40,977 nucleotides of DNA from Clostridia bacterium (GCA_017517665.1 JAFWYP010000008.1:1-40977); one strand, 5' to 3'; numbered from the stretch's first letter, positions 31,914 to 39,890 are shown. Notes: a model not told the origin generated them from the sequence alone. Made by a program: numbers and translations.

Positions 31914-31998
31914 ACGCGCAAAAGTTGCGTAAATTATTTTTTGAAAACACGCAATTATTGCGTGTTTATGTTGCATGTTTTTTGCTTTGTGGTATAAT
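31914..31998 (+). promoter_or_regulatory. Promoter and operators of the MNT-helicase operon
   Basis: TTGCAT (31971-31976), 16-bp spacer, TATAAT (31993-31998). Just upstream is a perfect inverted repeat AAACACGCAA-TTA-TTGCGTGTTT (31945-31967), and an imperfect copy (ACGCGCAAAAGTTGCGT, about 31914-31930). The XRE domain of the first gene is the natural binder. Confidence 0.82.
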
Positions 31999-32018
31999 GC
32001 TGATTGAGGTGATTAAAA

Positions 32019-32489
32019 ATGACTCTCAAAGAACTTCGCAAAGCAAAAAAATTAACACAGGTTGCGTGTGCGGAATATCTCGGAATTCCTCTGCGTACCT
32101 ATCAGAATTATGAGACGGATGCGTCAAAATCCGCTTCAATGAAATATGAATTTATGATGCAAAAATTAGAGGTATACGGTTTTGTGGATGAAACTCACGG
32201 AATATTGACAACCGCAAAAATCAAAGAAACCTGTTCATCAGTTTTTGAAAACTACGATGTTGACTACTGTTATCTTTTCGGCTCATATGCAAAAGGAAAA
32301 GCGACTGAAACAAGTGATGTTGACCTGCTGATTTCAACTTCCGTTTCCGGAATGATGTTTTACGATCTTGTTGAATCTCTTCGTGAAATATTGCAGAAAA
32401 AAGTTGATGTTCTGACTCGGGAGCAGCTCAACGATAATTCTGAACTTATAAATGAAATTCTAAAGGACGGTGTGAAAATTTATGGATAA
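32019..32489 (+). CDS. XRE HTH fused to MNT-type nucleotidyltransferase
   Basis: A 156-aa protein. Residues 1-~45 are a Cro/CI HTH (LRKAKKLTQVACAEYLGIPLRTYQNYE). Residues ~65-156 are a minimal nucleotidyltransferase: YLFGSYAKGKATETSDVDLL with G88-S89 and the Asp pair D100/D102, and a third candidate Asp in KKVDVLT (D130). In MntA/HepT modules such enzymes AMPylate and silence a HEPN RNase toxin. Here no HEPN gene follows; the next gene, overlapping by 8 bp, is a helicase-HNH. The fused HTH and the upstream palindromes indicate autoregulation. It may act as an inhibitor or regulator of the helicase-nuclease. Confidence 0.9.
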   Translation: MTLKELRKAKKLTQVACAEYLGIPLRTYQNYETDASKSASMKYEFMMQKLEVYGFVDETHGILTTAKIKETCSSVFENYDVDYCYLFGSYAKGKATETSDVDLLISTSVSGMMFYDLVESLREILQKKVDVLTREQLNDNSELINEILKDGVKIYG

Positions 32490-34752
32490 GATATTTAACG
32501 AACAAATTTCGGTAAAATCTTTTGGCGAAATCTGTCCCGGTAAAGGTTCAAATACAAGAACCCCTTATGAACATCAGAGAAAGGCTATGGAACACCTTGA
32601 CCTGATGAACAAATCCAAATCATACAGCACACTTGTTGTACTTCCTACCGGCGGCGGAAAAACATATACAGCTTCATTATGGCTTTTGAAAAACGCAATC
32701 GATAAGGGCAAGAAAATACTTTGGATTGCACACAGACAGATGTTATTGGAGCAAGCTGCTGAATCGTTTCAGAAGTATGCGTATGCAGAAGTCGTTCCCC
32801 ACATTTCATCTTTTGCTTTTCGAATTGTTTCAGGTTCATCGAGTCATGACAGAACAAGTGACATAAAGCCAAAAGATAATTTGCTTATTGTCAGCAAAGA
32901 CAGTATCGGCAGAAACCTTAACCGTCTTGACAGTTGGCTTGCAGGCGAAGACGAGATTTATCTTATTGTTGATGAGGCGCATCATTCAACCGCCAAAACA
33001 TATCGCAAGGTAATTGAATATGTAAAATCAAAAGTACCTTGCGTTAAGCTTATCGGACTTACAGCAACACCGTTCCGTACGGCAGAATCAGAACAGGGTC
33101 TTCTCGCAAAAATATATACCGACGGAATCAAAGACGGTCAGGTTGTTCATAACGATATCGGTATTGCATATCAAATAGGACTGAAAGAACTTATTAACAG
33201 ACAAATTCTTTCTAATCCTACATTTGAAAGCTGTTATACCGAAGAAAAATTCGGAGAGTCCCTTGGTGTTGATGCTTGGAAGAGCATACAGAATTTTGAC
33301 GCAATCCCCGATGATATCGCAGAACAAATGGCGGAAAGTGCGGAACGTAATAAACTTATTGTAGAGCGTTACCGTAAAAATCAAGAAAAATACGGGCAGA
33401 CAATAGTTTTTGCTGTTAATGTGATGCACGCAATTCAGCTTACGGCATTGTTCAAAAAAGCAGGAATTAAAGCTGATTATATCGTTTCTTCAATCAAAGA
33501 CTCTGTGACGGGAGTAACCATCAGCAGTCAGGAAAACGAACAAAAAATTGCCGACTACCGTGAAGGACGTTTGCAAGTTCTCATCAATGTAAATATTCTT
33601 ACAGAAGGCAGTGACCTTCCGAAAACAAAAACTATATTCCTTGCTCGTCCTACAGTTTCAACAATCTTAATGACTCAAATGATTGGTCGTGCTCTCCGAG
33701 GAACAAAAGCAGGCGGTACAGCTGAAGCATATATTGTTTCGTTTATCGACCATTGGAACGAACATATTGCATGGGTAAATCCCGAAAGCATTTTCGGCGG
33801 TAGCAATGAATTTGTTGACAACACGGCAGACCGACTCAAGAGAGATTTGCGTGTTATTGCAATATCAAAAATTGAAGAATTCGCTTCGATTCTTGATGAC
33901 AGCATTGATACTTCTGCAATCGAAAAAATCCCGTTCATTCAGAGAATTCCGTTGGGAATGTATGCTTTTACTTACCTTGAAAAAGACGGTATGGATTTAT
34001 CGCATCAGGTAATGGTTTATGACAGTACAGCTGAGGCTTACCAAAATTTGATGGAAGCTCTTCCTTCATTATTTGAAACATTCAACGCAACAGAAGAATA
34101 TCTTGACGATGCAACTCTTGATAAAATGGAAAAGACATGCAGAGATTCTTTCTTCTGCGGAGAAATGATTCCTGCTTACGAAAGAAAAGATGTAATCAAC
34201 ATTTTGAAATATTACGCTCAATATGAATCGGCTCCTCAGTTCTACACATTTGAAGATGTGGACAGAAACAAGCTTGATGTTTCAAAAATTGCTCAGCACA
34301 TTTGGGATGAAGATATGGGCGAGCGTAAAAAGGCGGAATACATAGATTCTATCTGGGAATCAAATGATGATAATATGCTCCGTTTGTTCTTCGGTCGCAA
34401 GTTGTATTTTCTTCGTCAACTTGATGTTGAGTGCATGAAGATTTCTCATCCCGGTATTTATGAAGATGCGGGTCCTGATGTGAAATTCGGTACCAGAGCA
34501 TTGGAAGATTTGCCTCTCAGTGAAATTGGAAAATATAAACCTGAACTTGAAAAAGAACTTCGTGATCAGGCATTCGAAAAATCAAAAAATGAAAACGGTG
34601 AATACTGCTGTGCTATTTGCGGTATGGCAGATAAATCAAAAGTGTGGTTCCAGGTTGACCATATCACACCTATGAATAATGGCGGAAAGAGTGTACCTGA
34701 AAACTTACAGATTCTTTGTCGCCAGTGCAACGGAACAAAAGGTGATAAGTAA
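32482..34752 (+). CDS. SF2 DEAD/DEAH helicase fused to C-terminal HNH nuclease
   Basis: A 756-aa protein. Residues ~25-450 form an HsdR/UvrB-like SF2 helicase: Walker A PTGGGKT (55-61), DEAH (164-167) in LIVDEAHHSTAKTY, motif III GLTATPFRT, motif V-like NVNILTEGSDLP and motif VI QMIGRALRGTKAGG. A helical linker region follows. The last ~48 residues are an HNH nuclease: zinc knuckles C710xxC713 and C746xxC749, with VDHITPMNNGG carrying the DH pair (D726, H727) and ENLQILC. Helicase plus HNH on one chain is a hallmark of DNA-targeting defence effectors. It is translationally coupled to the MNT gene and to the downstream gene. Confidence 0.93.
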   Translation: MDKIFNEQISVKSFGEICPGKGSNTRTPYEHQRKAMEHLDLMNKSKSYSTLVVLPTGGGKTYTASLWLLKNAIDKGKKILWIAHRQMLLEQAAESFQKYAYAEVVPHISSFAFRIVSGSSSHDRTSDIKPKDNLLIVSKDSIGRNLNRLDSWLAGEDEIYLIVDEAHHSTAKTYRKVIEYVKSKVPCVKLIGLTATPFRTAESEQGLLAKIYTDGIKDGQVVHNDIGIAYQIGLKELINRQILSNPTFESCYTEEKFGESLGVDAWKSIQNFDAIPDDIAEQMAESAERNKLIVERYRKNQEKYGQTIVFAVNVMHAIQLTALFKKAGIKADYIVSSIKDSVTGVTISSQENEQKIADYREGRLQVLINVNILTEGSDLPKTKTIFLARPTVSTILMTQMIGRALRGTKAGGTAEAYIVSFIDHWNEHIAWVNPESIFGGSNEFVDNTADRLKRDLRVIAISKIEEFASILDDSIDTSAIEKIPFIQRIPLGMYAFTYLEKDGMDLSHQVMVYDSTAEAYQNLMEALPSLFETFNATEEYLDDATLDKMEKTCRDSFFCGEMIPAYERKDVINILKYYAQYESAPQFYTFEDVDRNKLDVSKIAQHIWDEDMGERKKAEYIDSIWESNDDNMLRLFFGRKLYFLRQLDVECMKISHPGIYEDAGPDVKFGTRALEDLPLSEIGKYKPELEKELRDQAFEKSKNENGEYCCAICGMADKSKVWFQVDHITPMNNGGKSVPENLQILCRQCNGTKGDK

Positions 34753-35285
34753 TGGATGAATTATATTATTCTGCACTCGACCTTGCAATTTTGGTAAGTG
34801 CCAGAGAACTCACCGAAAAAGAAATCACGAAGTTTCTTGAAGCTGTTTGGGAAAAAGATAATGATTATCTTACTCCGCAGTACAGAAATAATTTTCGAAA
34901 ACTTATTCTTGATACATACTATTGGACACATTATTTCTACAATAAAACAACAATTGATGCTGAATTCCCTTCAATACAAAAAGACATGTTTGATTTGGGA
35001 AGCAACTTAGAAAAAGACAACTACACAAGTGATTTTTCAGGCTTGGATTTGTTTTTTAAAAACATGAGAATCCGAATTGTTGTTGACGGTTCAAAGGATT
35101 ATGTGAGAATAAAGCTCAGAACATTATTAAAAGAATACGGCTACAAGCGACGCTCAAAAATGCTGGTAGATTATGTTAACGGTTGTATGGAGTTTTTCCG
35201 TTTAAAAGCGTTTTTGCGTGGCGGTGTCGAATGCGAAATTGAAAATGTTGACATTGATGAAATGCTGACATTCCGTGTCGTTTAG
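34752..35285 (+). CDS. Hypothetical protein, third gene of the helicase-HNH operon
   Basis: A 177-aa protein; family not recognised. Its ATG shares one base with the helicase stop (TAATG), indicating tight translational coupling and probable physical partnership. The N-terminus is helical and aromatic-rich (ELYYSALDLAILVSARELTE; DTYYWTHYFYNKTT). The C-terminus (YVRIKLRTLLKEYGYKRRSK, then RLKAFLRGGVECEIENVDID) is basic and could bind nucleic acid. No RxxxxH HEPN motif is visible, so it is not an evident MNT partner. A strong terminator follows. Confidence 0.85.
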   Translation: MDELYYSALDLAILVSARELTEKEITKFLEAVWEKDNDYLTPQYRNNFRKLILDTYYWTHYFYNKTTIDAEFPSIQKDMFDLGSNLEKDNYTSDFSGLDLFFKNMRIRIVVDGSKDYVRIKLRTLLKEYGYKRRSKMLVDYVNGCMEFFRLKAFLRGGVECEIENVDIDEMLTFRVV

Positions 35286-35303
35286 AAAAACTCTTCGCAT
35301 AAT

Positions 35304-35357
35304 AAAAGTCCGAAGAAATTCTCCGAATGTGTGAGAAATTTTTCGGACTTTTTTTAT
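35304..35357 (+). terminator. Terminator of the MNT-helicase operon
   Basis: Stem AAAAGTCCGAA (35304-35314) / TTCGGACTTTT (35342-35352), extended by AAATTCTC / GAGAAATTT inside, with a T7 tract. Confidence 0.9.
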
Positions 35358-35857
35358 TTTGAGCAAGGGAATATTGTTGTAAAAAAATTGTGAACAGGGG
35401 GATTTTGTGCTTGCGAAAAATGAAGGTGACGATTGGATTTTGCGGATTTATTTTTGCAAAATTTTTGTGTGTGCGGTTGAATTTTGGTGGGTACCCTTTT
35501 GCCAGAAAAATTCAATTTGTATATACACAACAATCGGCACAAGTGGGTATCCAAAGGGAGAAAATCTCCATTTGGCACACGATTTTGCGGCACGCAAAGT
35601 CTAGTGTGTTATACCTTTGTTCCGTCGGCGGTGAAAAGGATGTCTGTCGCCCTACATGACAGCAGACTTTTCACTGGCGCAGAGCAGGCAGATAAGTTCA
35701 GGAAAGGACAGAAAAAATTTGTTTTTTCTGACTGCTCGGGAAAGGAACAAACGGTATATATAAATCCCCGCCGCAGCGGAAGAAAATCGCACGCATCGAC
35801 TACACAGAAATTGAGAGTCTGTTCACAAAATAAGACCTTATCAAATTGATTTATGCG
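35358..35857. other. 500-bp stretch without a convincing gene
   Basis: Several overlapping open frames exist here, but none has a ribosome site plus protein-like composition. The stretch contains an imperfect long hairpin at 35465-35530 (TTGTGT / ACACAA outer pair, TTGAATTTT / AAAATTCAA inner pair), an inner GGGTACCC, and a second imperfect hairpin near 35635-35675. It is most likely decayed or dispersed-repeat sequence at the island's right edge. Confidence 0.55.
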
Positions 35858-35870
35858 TGATATAATCACA
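35858..35870 (+). promoter_or_regulatory. -10 region and operator-like palindrome of the XRE-TPR gene
   Basis: TATAAT at 35861-35866 lies inside GTGAT-ATA-ATCAC, a 5-bp-arm inverted repeat; the -35 is weak. It is placed 43 bp before ATG 35909 and may be an autoregulatory site. Confidence 0.5.
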
Positions 35871-35908
35871 ACAGAAGCTTCGAGAAAAAATTGAAAAAGG
35901 TGAAAATG

Positions 35909-36832
35909 ATGAACAATATTTTCAGCGACAATCTCAAAAAATTCCGTCTTGCAAAAGGCTTGACTCAGGAACAAGTTGCAGAAAAACTGAATGTTAATTC
36001 TCAGACTGTTTCACGTTGGGAATGCGGAACAACTCTACCCGACGTTCTGACTTTGCCCGAACTTGCAAGGCTCTATGAAGTAACTGTTGATGATTTCTAC
36101 AAAAAGAGCACCGTTGCTTACGATAACTACGCACAGCGTCTTGCTTCTGTTTATGAGAAATCCCGTGATCCCGAGGACTTTATGCGTTGCCGTATCGAAT
36201 ACGAAAAGCTTATAAAGAAGGGCGAGATGTCAACCGAGGACAAGTGGCTCTACGCCTGGATTCATATGTATATGATGAATTATTGCAGGGACATTGCAGT
36301 TGAGTGGTATGACAAAGCAGTCAGCGATGACCCGAACGATGACCCCGAAAATTATCAGCTCGCCTGCATGCAGAGAATATGGATGTTCTTTCTTCTGAAA
36401 AAAGAAGATGAAATTATTTCCGAACTCCGAGAAAAAGTAAAATCAAATCCCGATAATCCGAGAGAAACCGATAATCTTCTTGTTGCACTTATCTGGGCTG
36501 AAAAATATGATGACGCCTATAATCTTTTCAAAGATGCAATCAAAAAATTCCCCGATGATTGGCGGATATATATTCACGGCGGTGACATCGCAAAAGACCT
36601 CAAAAAATATGATGAGGCTCTGGAATACTACAACAGAGCAGGCGAAATCGGAACATACTTCTGCGATGAAATGGATTGCAAAGTCGGCCTGTATGAAGAA
36701 ATGGGAGAATATGAAAAGGCTTATAATGAATGCATGAAAATGGCAGATATCTACCGCAGCAGAGGTTACGATGTTGAGGCTGATATAGCAGAAAAACGTG
36801 CTGAAGAAATTAAAAACAAAATTGAAAAATAA
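35909..36832 (+). CDS. XRE regulator with C-terminal TPR repeats
   Basis: A 307-aa protein. Residues 1-~65 are a Cro/CI HTH (LKKFRLAKGLTQEQVAEKLN, then SQTVSRWECGTTLPDVLTLPELARLYEVTVDDF). The rest is built of TPR-like helix pairs (PEDFMRCRIEYEKLIKKGEM; AVEWYDKAVSDDPNDDPENY; KKYDEALEYYNRAGEIG; GEYEKAYNECMKMADIY). This HTH-TPR plan is typical of peptide- or state-sensing regulators in Firmicutes. The start at 35909 gives eight bases from AAAGG; the ATG at 35906 is possible. It is monocistronic. Confidence 0.92.
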   Translation: MNNIFSDNLKKFRLAKGLTQEQVAEKLNVNSQTVSRWECGTTLPDVLTLPELARLYEVTVDDFYKKSTVAYDNYAQRLASVYEKSRDPEDFMRCRIEYEKLIKKGEMSTEDKWLYAWIHMYMMNYCRDIAVEWYDKAVSDDPNDDPENYQLACMQRIWMFFLLKKEDEIISELREKVKSNPDNPRETDNLLVALIWAEKYDDAYNLFKDAIKKFPDDWRIYIHGGDIAKDLKKYDEALEYYNRAGEIGTYFCDEMDCKVGLYEEMGEYEKAYNECMKMADIYRSRGYDVEADIAEKRAEEIKNKIEK

Positions 36833-36962
36833 GCAAACAAGCGGCGGAGAAATCCGGACGGTCTTTTCAAGATTAAAACATATAAGTAAAAACAATACGT
36901 ATAAACCGCAAATTCTGACAAACAATAACAGGGCAACCAAAATATAAGGAGAAAGATATAAA

Positions 36963-37133
36963 ATGAAAGCCACAGGTATTGTCAGAAGAATCGACGACCT
37001 CGGAAGGGTCGTTATCCCCAAAGAAATCCGCCGCACCATGCGTATCCGCGAAGGCGACCCGTTACAGACAACATTGACACAGTCAGAAAACTACATTTCC
37101 GCAATGCTCGATTTAGAGAAACGGTTGGAGTAA
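36963..37133 (+). CDS. Short AbrB/SpoVT-type DNA-binding protein, truncated form
   Basis: A 56-aa protein. Residues 1-34 (MKATGIVRRIDDLGRVVIPK, then EIRRTMRIREGDPL) are a textbook swapped-hairpin AbrB domain, as in SpoVT and AbrB. After GDPL the usual continuation (EI/EIF...) is lost and replaced by QTTLTQSENYISAMLDLEKRLE. Family proteins carry a longer dimerisation strand and often a ~120-residue sensory domain. The gene is therefore probably a 3'-truncated or rearranged copy, though the DNA-binding part is intact. AAGGAG lies 11 bp before ATG. Confidence 0.8.
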   Translation: MKATGIVRRIDDLGRVVIPKEIRRTMRIREGDPLQTTLTQSENYISAMLDLEKRLE

Positions 37134-37178
37134 ATTCCTTACATATCAACGGTTTCAGGCGTTTGATACAGAAACAAA

Positions 37179-37213
37179 AAAGACTGCATGGGTACTCCCC
37201 GTGCAGTCTTTTG
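37179..37213 (+). terminator. Terminator after the AbrB-type gene
   Basis: Perfect 10-bp stem AAAGACTGCA (37179-37188) / TGCAGTCTTT (37202-37211) with GGG/CCC pairing inside. Confidence 0.85.
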
Positions 37214-37221
37214 ATTAACCC

Positions 37222-37336
37222 AATCGGTCAGATTATGCAAGTCCAATCGGTCAGATTTCTGAATTTCAATCGGTCAGATTTCTGAATTTCAATCGGTCTG
37301 ATTTCGGGTTTTGAATCGGTCTGATTTTTGATTTCT
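37222..37336. repeat. Five-copy 23-bp tandem repeat
   Basis: AATCGGTC(A/T)GATT begins at 37222, 37245, 37268, 37291 and 37314, an exact 23-bp period. Copies 2 and 3 contain the inverted repeat TCAGA-TT-TCTGA. Copies diverge toward the ends. Confidence 0.9.
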
Positions 37337-37349
37337 AACCAAATATATA

Positions 37350-37382
37350 GCACTCGTCAGATTTTTGACGGGTGCTTTTTTA
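37350..37382 (+). terminator. Terminator-like hairpin after the repeat array
   Basis: Stem GCACTCGTCA (37350-37359) / TGACGGGTGC (37366-37375), one G-U pair, then T7. No gene lies between this and the terminator at 37179, so it may end a short transcript across the repeats. Confidence 0.8.
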
Positions 37383-37631
37383 TGCCCAAAATTCTTTTGA
37401 GCGCACAAAATGCGAACAAAAAGTGAATTTTCGGGGTAATTTGACGAGTGTAAAGAAACGTTTATTGACACTGTACGAAGTGAGATTTCCTTATAAAAAA
37501 TTGCCATATGATCCTTTGTATATCTGTTCAAGGGAGTTTTATGGGACTTTGAATATGTTAGACTATAACCATAGCAACCGTTAATTGCCAAAGTGAAGTT
37601 CAGATTTTGATTAAAAGAAAGGAATGCTGTT

Positions 37632-38114
37632 ATGGGAAAAGGATTTGATTTCAAATGCAAAAATTGTAATTTTAGTCTTTCTGCAAATCTTGGTATTGGA
37701 TTCGGATATCCGAATCTGTGCACCAAAATACTCGATAATATTAAAAACGGAACACTGGGAAAAGAGTTGCAAGAGATTGCTGACAATATCAATAATCTTG
37801 CAATTTATGCGTCACAAGACTTGTATTTATGTGAAAATTGCAGGGATTTGAGTCCTGAATTGACAATAGCGTTGTGTTCGCCGTTAACAGACTTACCAAA
37901 GTCGGACAGACCGTTTTCGTCTGTTTGTGAGTGTTCGGAATCTGATACATATGTAATGGAATATCAACTCGGAACAGAATATAAAACAGAACTTATAATA
38001 GCCTATTTCTGTGATAAATGTAAAACAAAGATGACAAAAGTGACATCATATGAAAACCTTGAATGTCCGCATTGTCGCAGTGTGTTGGACTATGAAATGT
38101 ATTGTTGGGATTAA
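37632..38114 (+). CDS. Zinc-ribbon-containing hypothetical protein (160 aa)
   Basis: A 160-aa protein with CxxC pairs at the start (FKCKNCNFS), in the middle (YLCENCRDL) and near the end (YFCDKCKTK, LECPHCRSV). It has GIGFGYPNLCTKILDNIKNG following the first ribbon, a layout seen in a widespread Firmicutes family without a name that I recall. Probably two zinc ribbons, cytosolic, function unknown. AAAGGAATG precedes ATG 37632 at normal distance. The 250 bp upstream of it hold no convincing gene. A terminator follows. Confidence 0.85.
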   Translation: MGKGFDFKCKNCNFSLSANLGIGFGYPNLCTKILDNIKNGTLGKELQEIADNINNLAIYASQDLYLCENCRDLSPELTIALCSPLTDLPKSDRPFSSVCECSESDTYVMEYQLGTEYKTELIIAYFCDKCKTKMTKVTSYENLECPHCRSVLDYEMYCWD

Positions 38115-38123
38115 AGTTAAGGA

Positions 38124-38153
38124 GGCAGGTTATTCCTGCCGTTATTTTTATTT
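38124..38153 (+). terminator. Terminator of the zinc-ribbon gene
   Basis: Stem GGCAGG (38124-38129) / CCTGCC (38135-38140), then GTTATTTTTATTT. Confidence 0.8.
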
Positions 38154-38249
38154 GTCAGTTAAGGTTTATAATTCTTCATTCGCTTGATTTTCAATTTCCT
38201 TTTTGATAAGATGTATCTTGTAAATAAAACTATACGGAGAGATATTATT

Positions 38250-39332
38250 ATGAAATCGGTTGTTGCATTCATTACCGCCATCGTTACTTTTTTCAGCGGT
38301 TGTTTTTCAAATATCGTCGACACTATATTTTTCCCCGAATCACCGCAGACAGAGTCCGTTGAATTTGCCCAAAACTTAGGCAACGGCTGGAATCTCGGAA
38401 ACACTCTTGAAGCCTGTGAAATGGGTTCAGCCGAAAAAATGGGTCTTGAAAGCGAAATCTACTGGGGCAACCCATATACAACCAAAGAAATGATAGAAGC
38501 CGTAAAAGAGGCGGGCTTCGGCACCGTCAGAATCCCGATAACATGGGCACAGCACCTTGATGAGAATTATGTGATTGACGAAGAGTGGCTTGCCCGTGTA
38601 AAGCAGATTGTTGACTGGGTGCTCGAGTGTGAAATGTACGCCATAATAAATATTCATCACGATGACACATTCTGGCTTATTACCGACAAAGCGCACGAAG
38701 AAAACGCAACAGCGGTTATTACCGCCATCTGGTCGCAGGTGAGTGAATATTTCAAGGACTACGATGAACGCCTCATCTTCGAAACGATGAACGAACCGAG
38801 AGTGGTAGGATGCGATACCGAATGGAGCGGTATACCCGAGCATTATGAGGTTGTCAACAACCTCAACTTTGCGGCACTCAAAGCCATACGCCAAAGCGGA
38901 GGCAAAAACGAAAGCCGTTTTGTTTCAATCACAACCTATGCGGCGCGCTGTGAAACCGAACCCGTTTCCGCACTCAGACCGCCCGACGATCCCCACGTTC
39001 TTGTTTCAATACATTGCTACTACGGAACGGCACACAGAAGCGAGTTTCTCGACTGCGAAAAGAAACTCACACTGATTGAGAAATATGAAATGTATAAAAT
39101 CCTCAGGGATATTTACAGGATTATAATCAAAAAAGGTTACGGCGTTGTGCTTGGAGAATTCGGCTGGACAGACAGAGTCAACCTCGAAAATCTTGCCGAA
39201 AGAGCAGAATATTTTATCACCACCGCAAACAAATTCGGTATTCCCTGCATTGTGTGGGATAACGGTCTGGATTTCAGACTTTTTGACAGAACAACACACA
39301 TCCTTGAATTCCCCGACTACATAAAACCGTAA
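38250..39332 (+). CDS. Glycoside hydrolase family 5 endoglucanase, predicted lipoprotein
   Basis: A 360-aa secreted enzyme that would cleave beta-1,4-glucan chains at the cell surface. ATG 38250 is chosen because GGAGA lies nine bases upstream and gives a signal peptide with a lipobox (AIVTFFSGC, lipidated C18). The GH5 domain starts NLGNGWNLGNTLEAC; further marks are RIPITWAQH, INIHHDD, the acid/base E182 in ETMNEPR, HCYYGT and the nucleophile E303 in VLGEFGW. Length equals one catalytic domain, with no dockerin or binding module. GH5 subfamily 4 is likely. A cellulose/hemicellulose lifestyle fits a gut or rumen anaerobe. It has its own transcription unit. Confidence 0.95.
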   Translation: MKSVVAFITAIVTFFSGCFSNIVDTIFFPESPQTESVEFAQNLGNGWNLGNTLEACEMGSAEKMGLESEIYWGNPYTTKEMIEAVKEAGFGTVRIPITWAQHLDENYVIDEEWLARVKQIVDWVLECEMYAIINIHHDDTFWLITDKAHEENATAVITAIWSQVSEYFKDYDERLIFETMNEPRVVGCDTEWSGIPEHYEVVNNLNFAALKAIRQSGGKNESRFVSITTYAARCETEPVSALRPPDDPHVLVSIHCYYGTAHRSEFLDCEKKLTLIEKYEMYKILRDIYRIIIKKGYGVVLGEFGWTDRVNLENLAERAEYFITTANKFGIPCIVWDNGLDFRLFDRTTHILEFPDYIKP

Positions 39333-39389
39333 AAGCTGAAAGCCGTCTGATATTTTCAGAAGATCGATATTATATGAAGGTGAATTAAT

Positions 39390-39890
39390 ATGGCAGACAC
39401 AATCTACAAAGAAACCCGAAAAAAGCATGACCTGACAAGAGACGATGTTTGTGACAAGGCATCGCTTATGGATAATCCCATTCAGCCCGAGCGTCTGGAA
39501 AGAATTGAAAACGGTAAATTTCCGATAACTCCCGATGAGGTAATGCTCCTTGCCGAAATCTACGGCGAGCCGACTCTCTGCAACCATTACTGTTCAAAGG
39601 AATGTCCAATCGGTGAGAAATACGTGCCCGAAGTTAAAGTGAAAGACCTCGCACAGATTGTTCTCGAAATGCTCTCATCTCTCAATTCAATGAAAAAGAG
39701 CCAGGAAAGACTTATCGAAATCACAGCCGACGGCATGATTGATGACGATGAAATCAAGGATTTTGTTTTCATCCAGAAAGAGCTTGAACGTATTTCAATC
39801 ACTGTCGAAACCCTGCAGTTATGGGTTGAGCAGATGCTCGCGGATAAGAAAATCAACATAGAAAAATACAACGAACTCATAAACAAATAA
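39390..39890 (+). CDS. XRE-like helix-turn-helix regulator (166 aa)
   Basis: A 166-aa protein. The N-terminal ~60 residues are a XRE-type HTH (YKETRKKHDLTRDDVCDKAS, then PERLERIENGKFPITPDEVMLLAEIYG). A cysteine patch CNHYCSKECPIGEKY follows (about 68-82), perhaps metal-binding. A long helical C-terminus (VKDLAQIVLEMLSSLNSM... FIQKELERISITVETLQLW) is likely for dimerisation. This layout is common in clostridial genomes and has no known target. GAAGGTG lies 8 bp before ATG. Confidence 0.9.
   Translation: MADTIYKETRKKHDLTRDDVCDKASLMDNPIQPERLERIENGKFPITPDEVMLLAEIYGEPTLCNHYCSKECPIGEKYVPEVKVKDLAQIVLEMLSSLNSMKKSQERLIEITADGMIDDDEIKDFVFIQKELERISITVETLQLWVEQMLADKKINIEKYNELINK

Noticed and set aside
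32019-35285. Ordinary HEPN/MNT toxin-antitoxin pair
   Set aside because: The MNT protein is clear, but neither following gene has a visible HEPN RxxxxH motif; the direct partner is a helicase-HNH protein.
35484-35849. 121-aa plus-strand open frame
   Set aside because: It reads through two imperfect hairpins, overlaps two other open frames of equal quality and lacks a ribosome site; no recognisable protein pattern.
37222-37336. CRISPR array
   Set aside because: The 23-bp period is repeat against repeat with no unique spacers of 30 bp or more, and no cas genes are near. It is a plain tandem repeat.
37372-37584. 70-aa plus-strand open frame before the zinc-ribbon gene
   Set aside because: It starts within the T tract of a terminator hairpin and has no ribosome site; composition is not convincing.
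37289-37792. 167-aa minus-strand open frame
   Set aside because: It runs through the 23-bp repeats and a terminator and is antisense to the zinc-ribbon gene.
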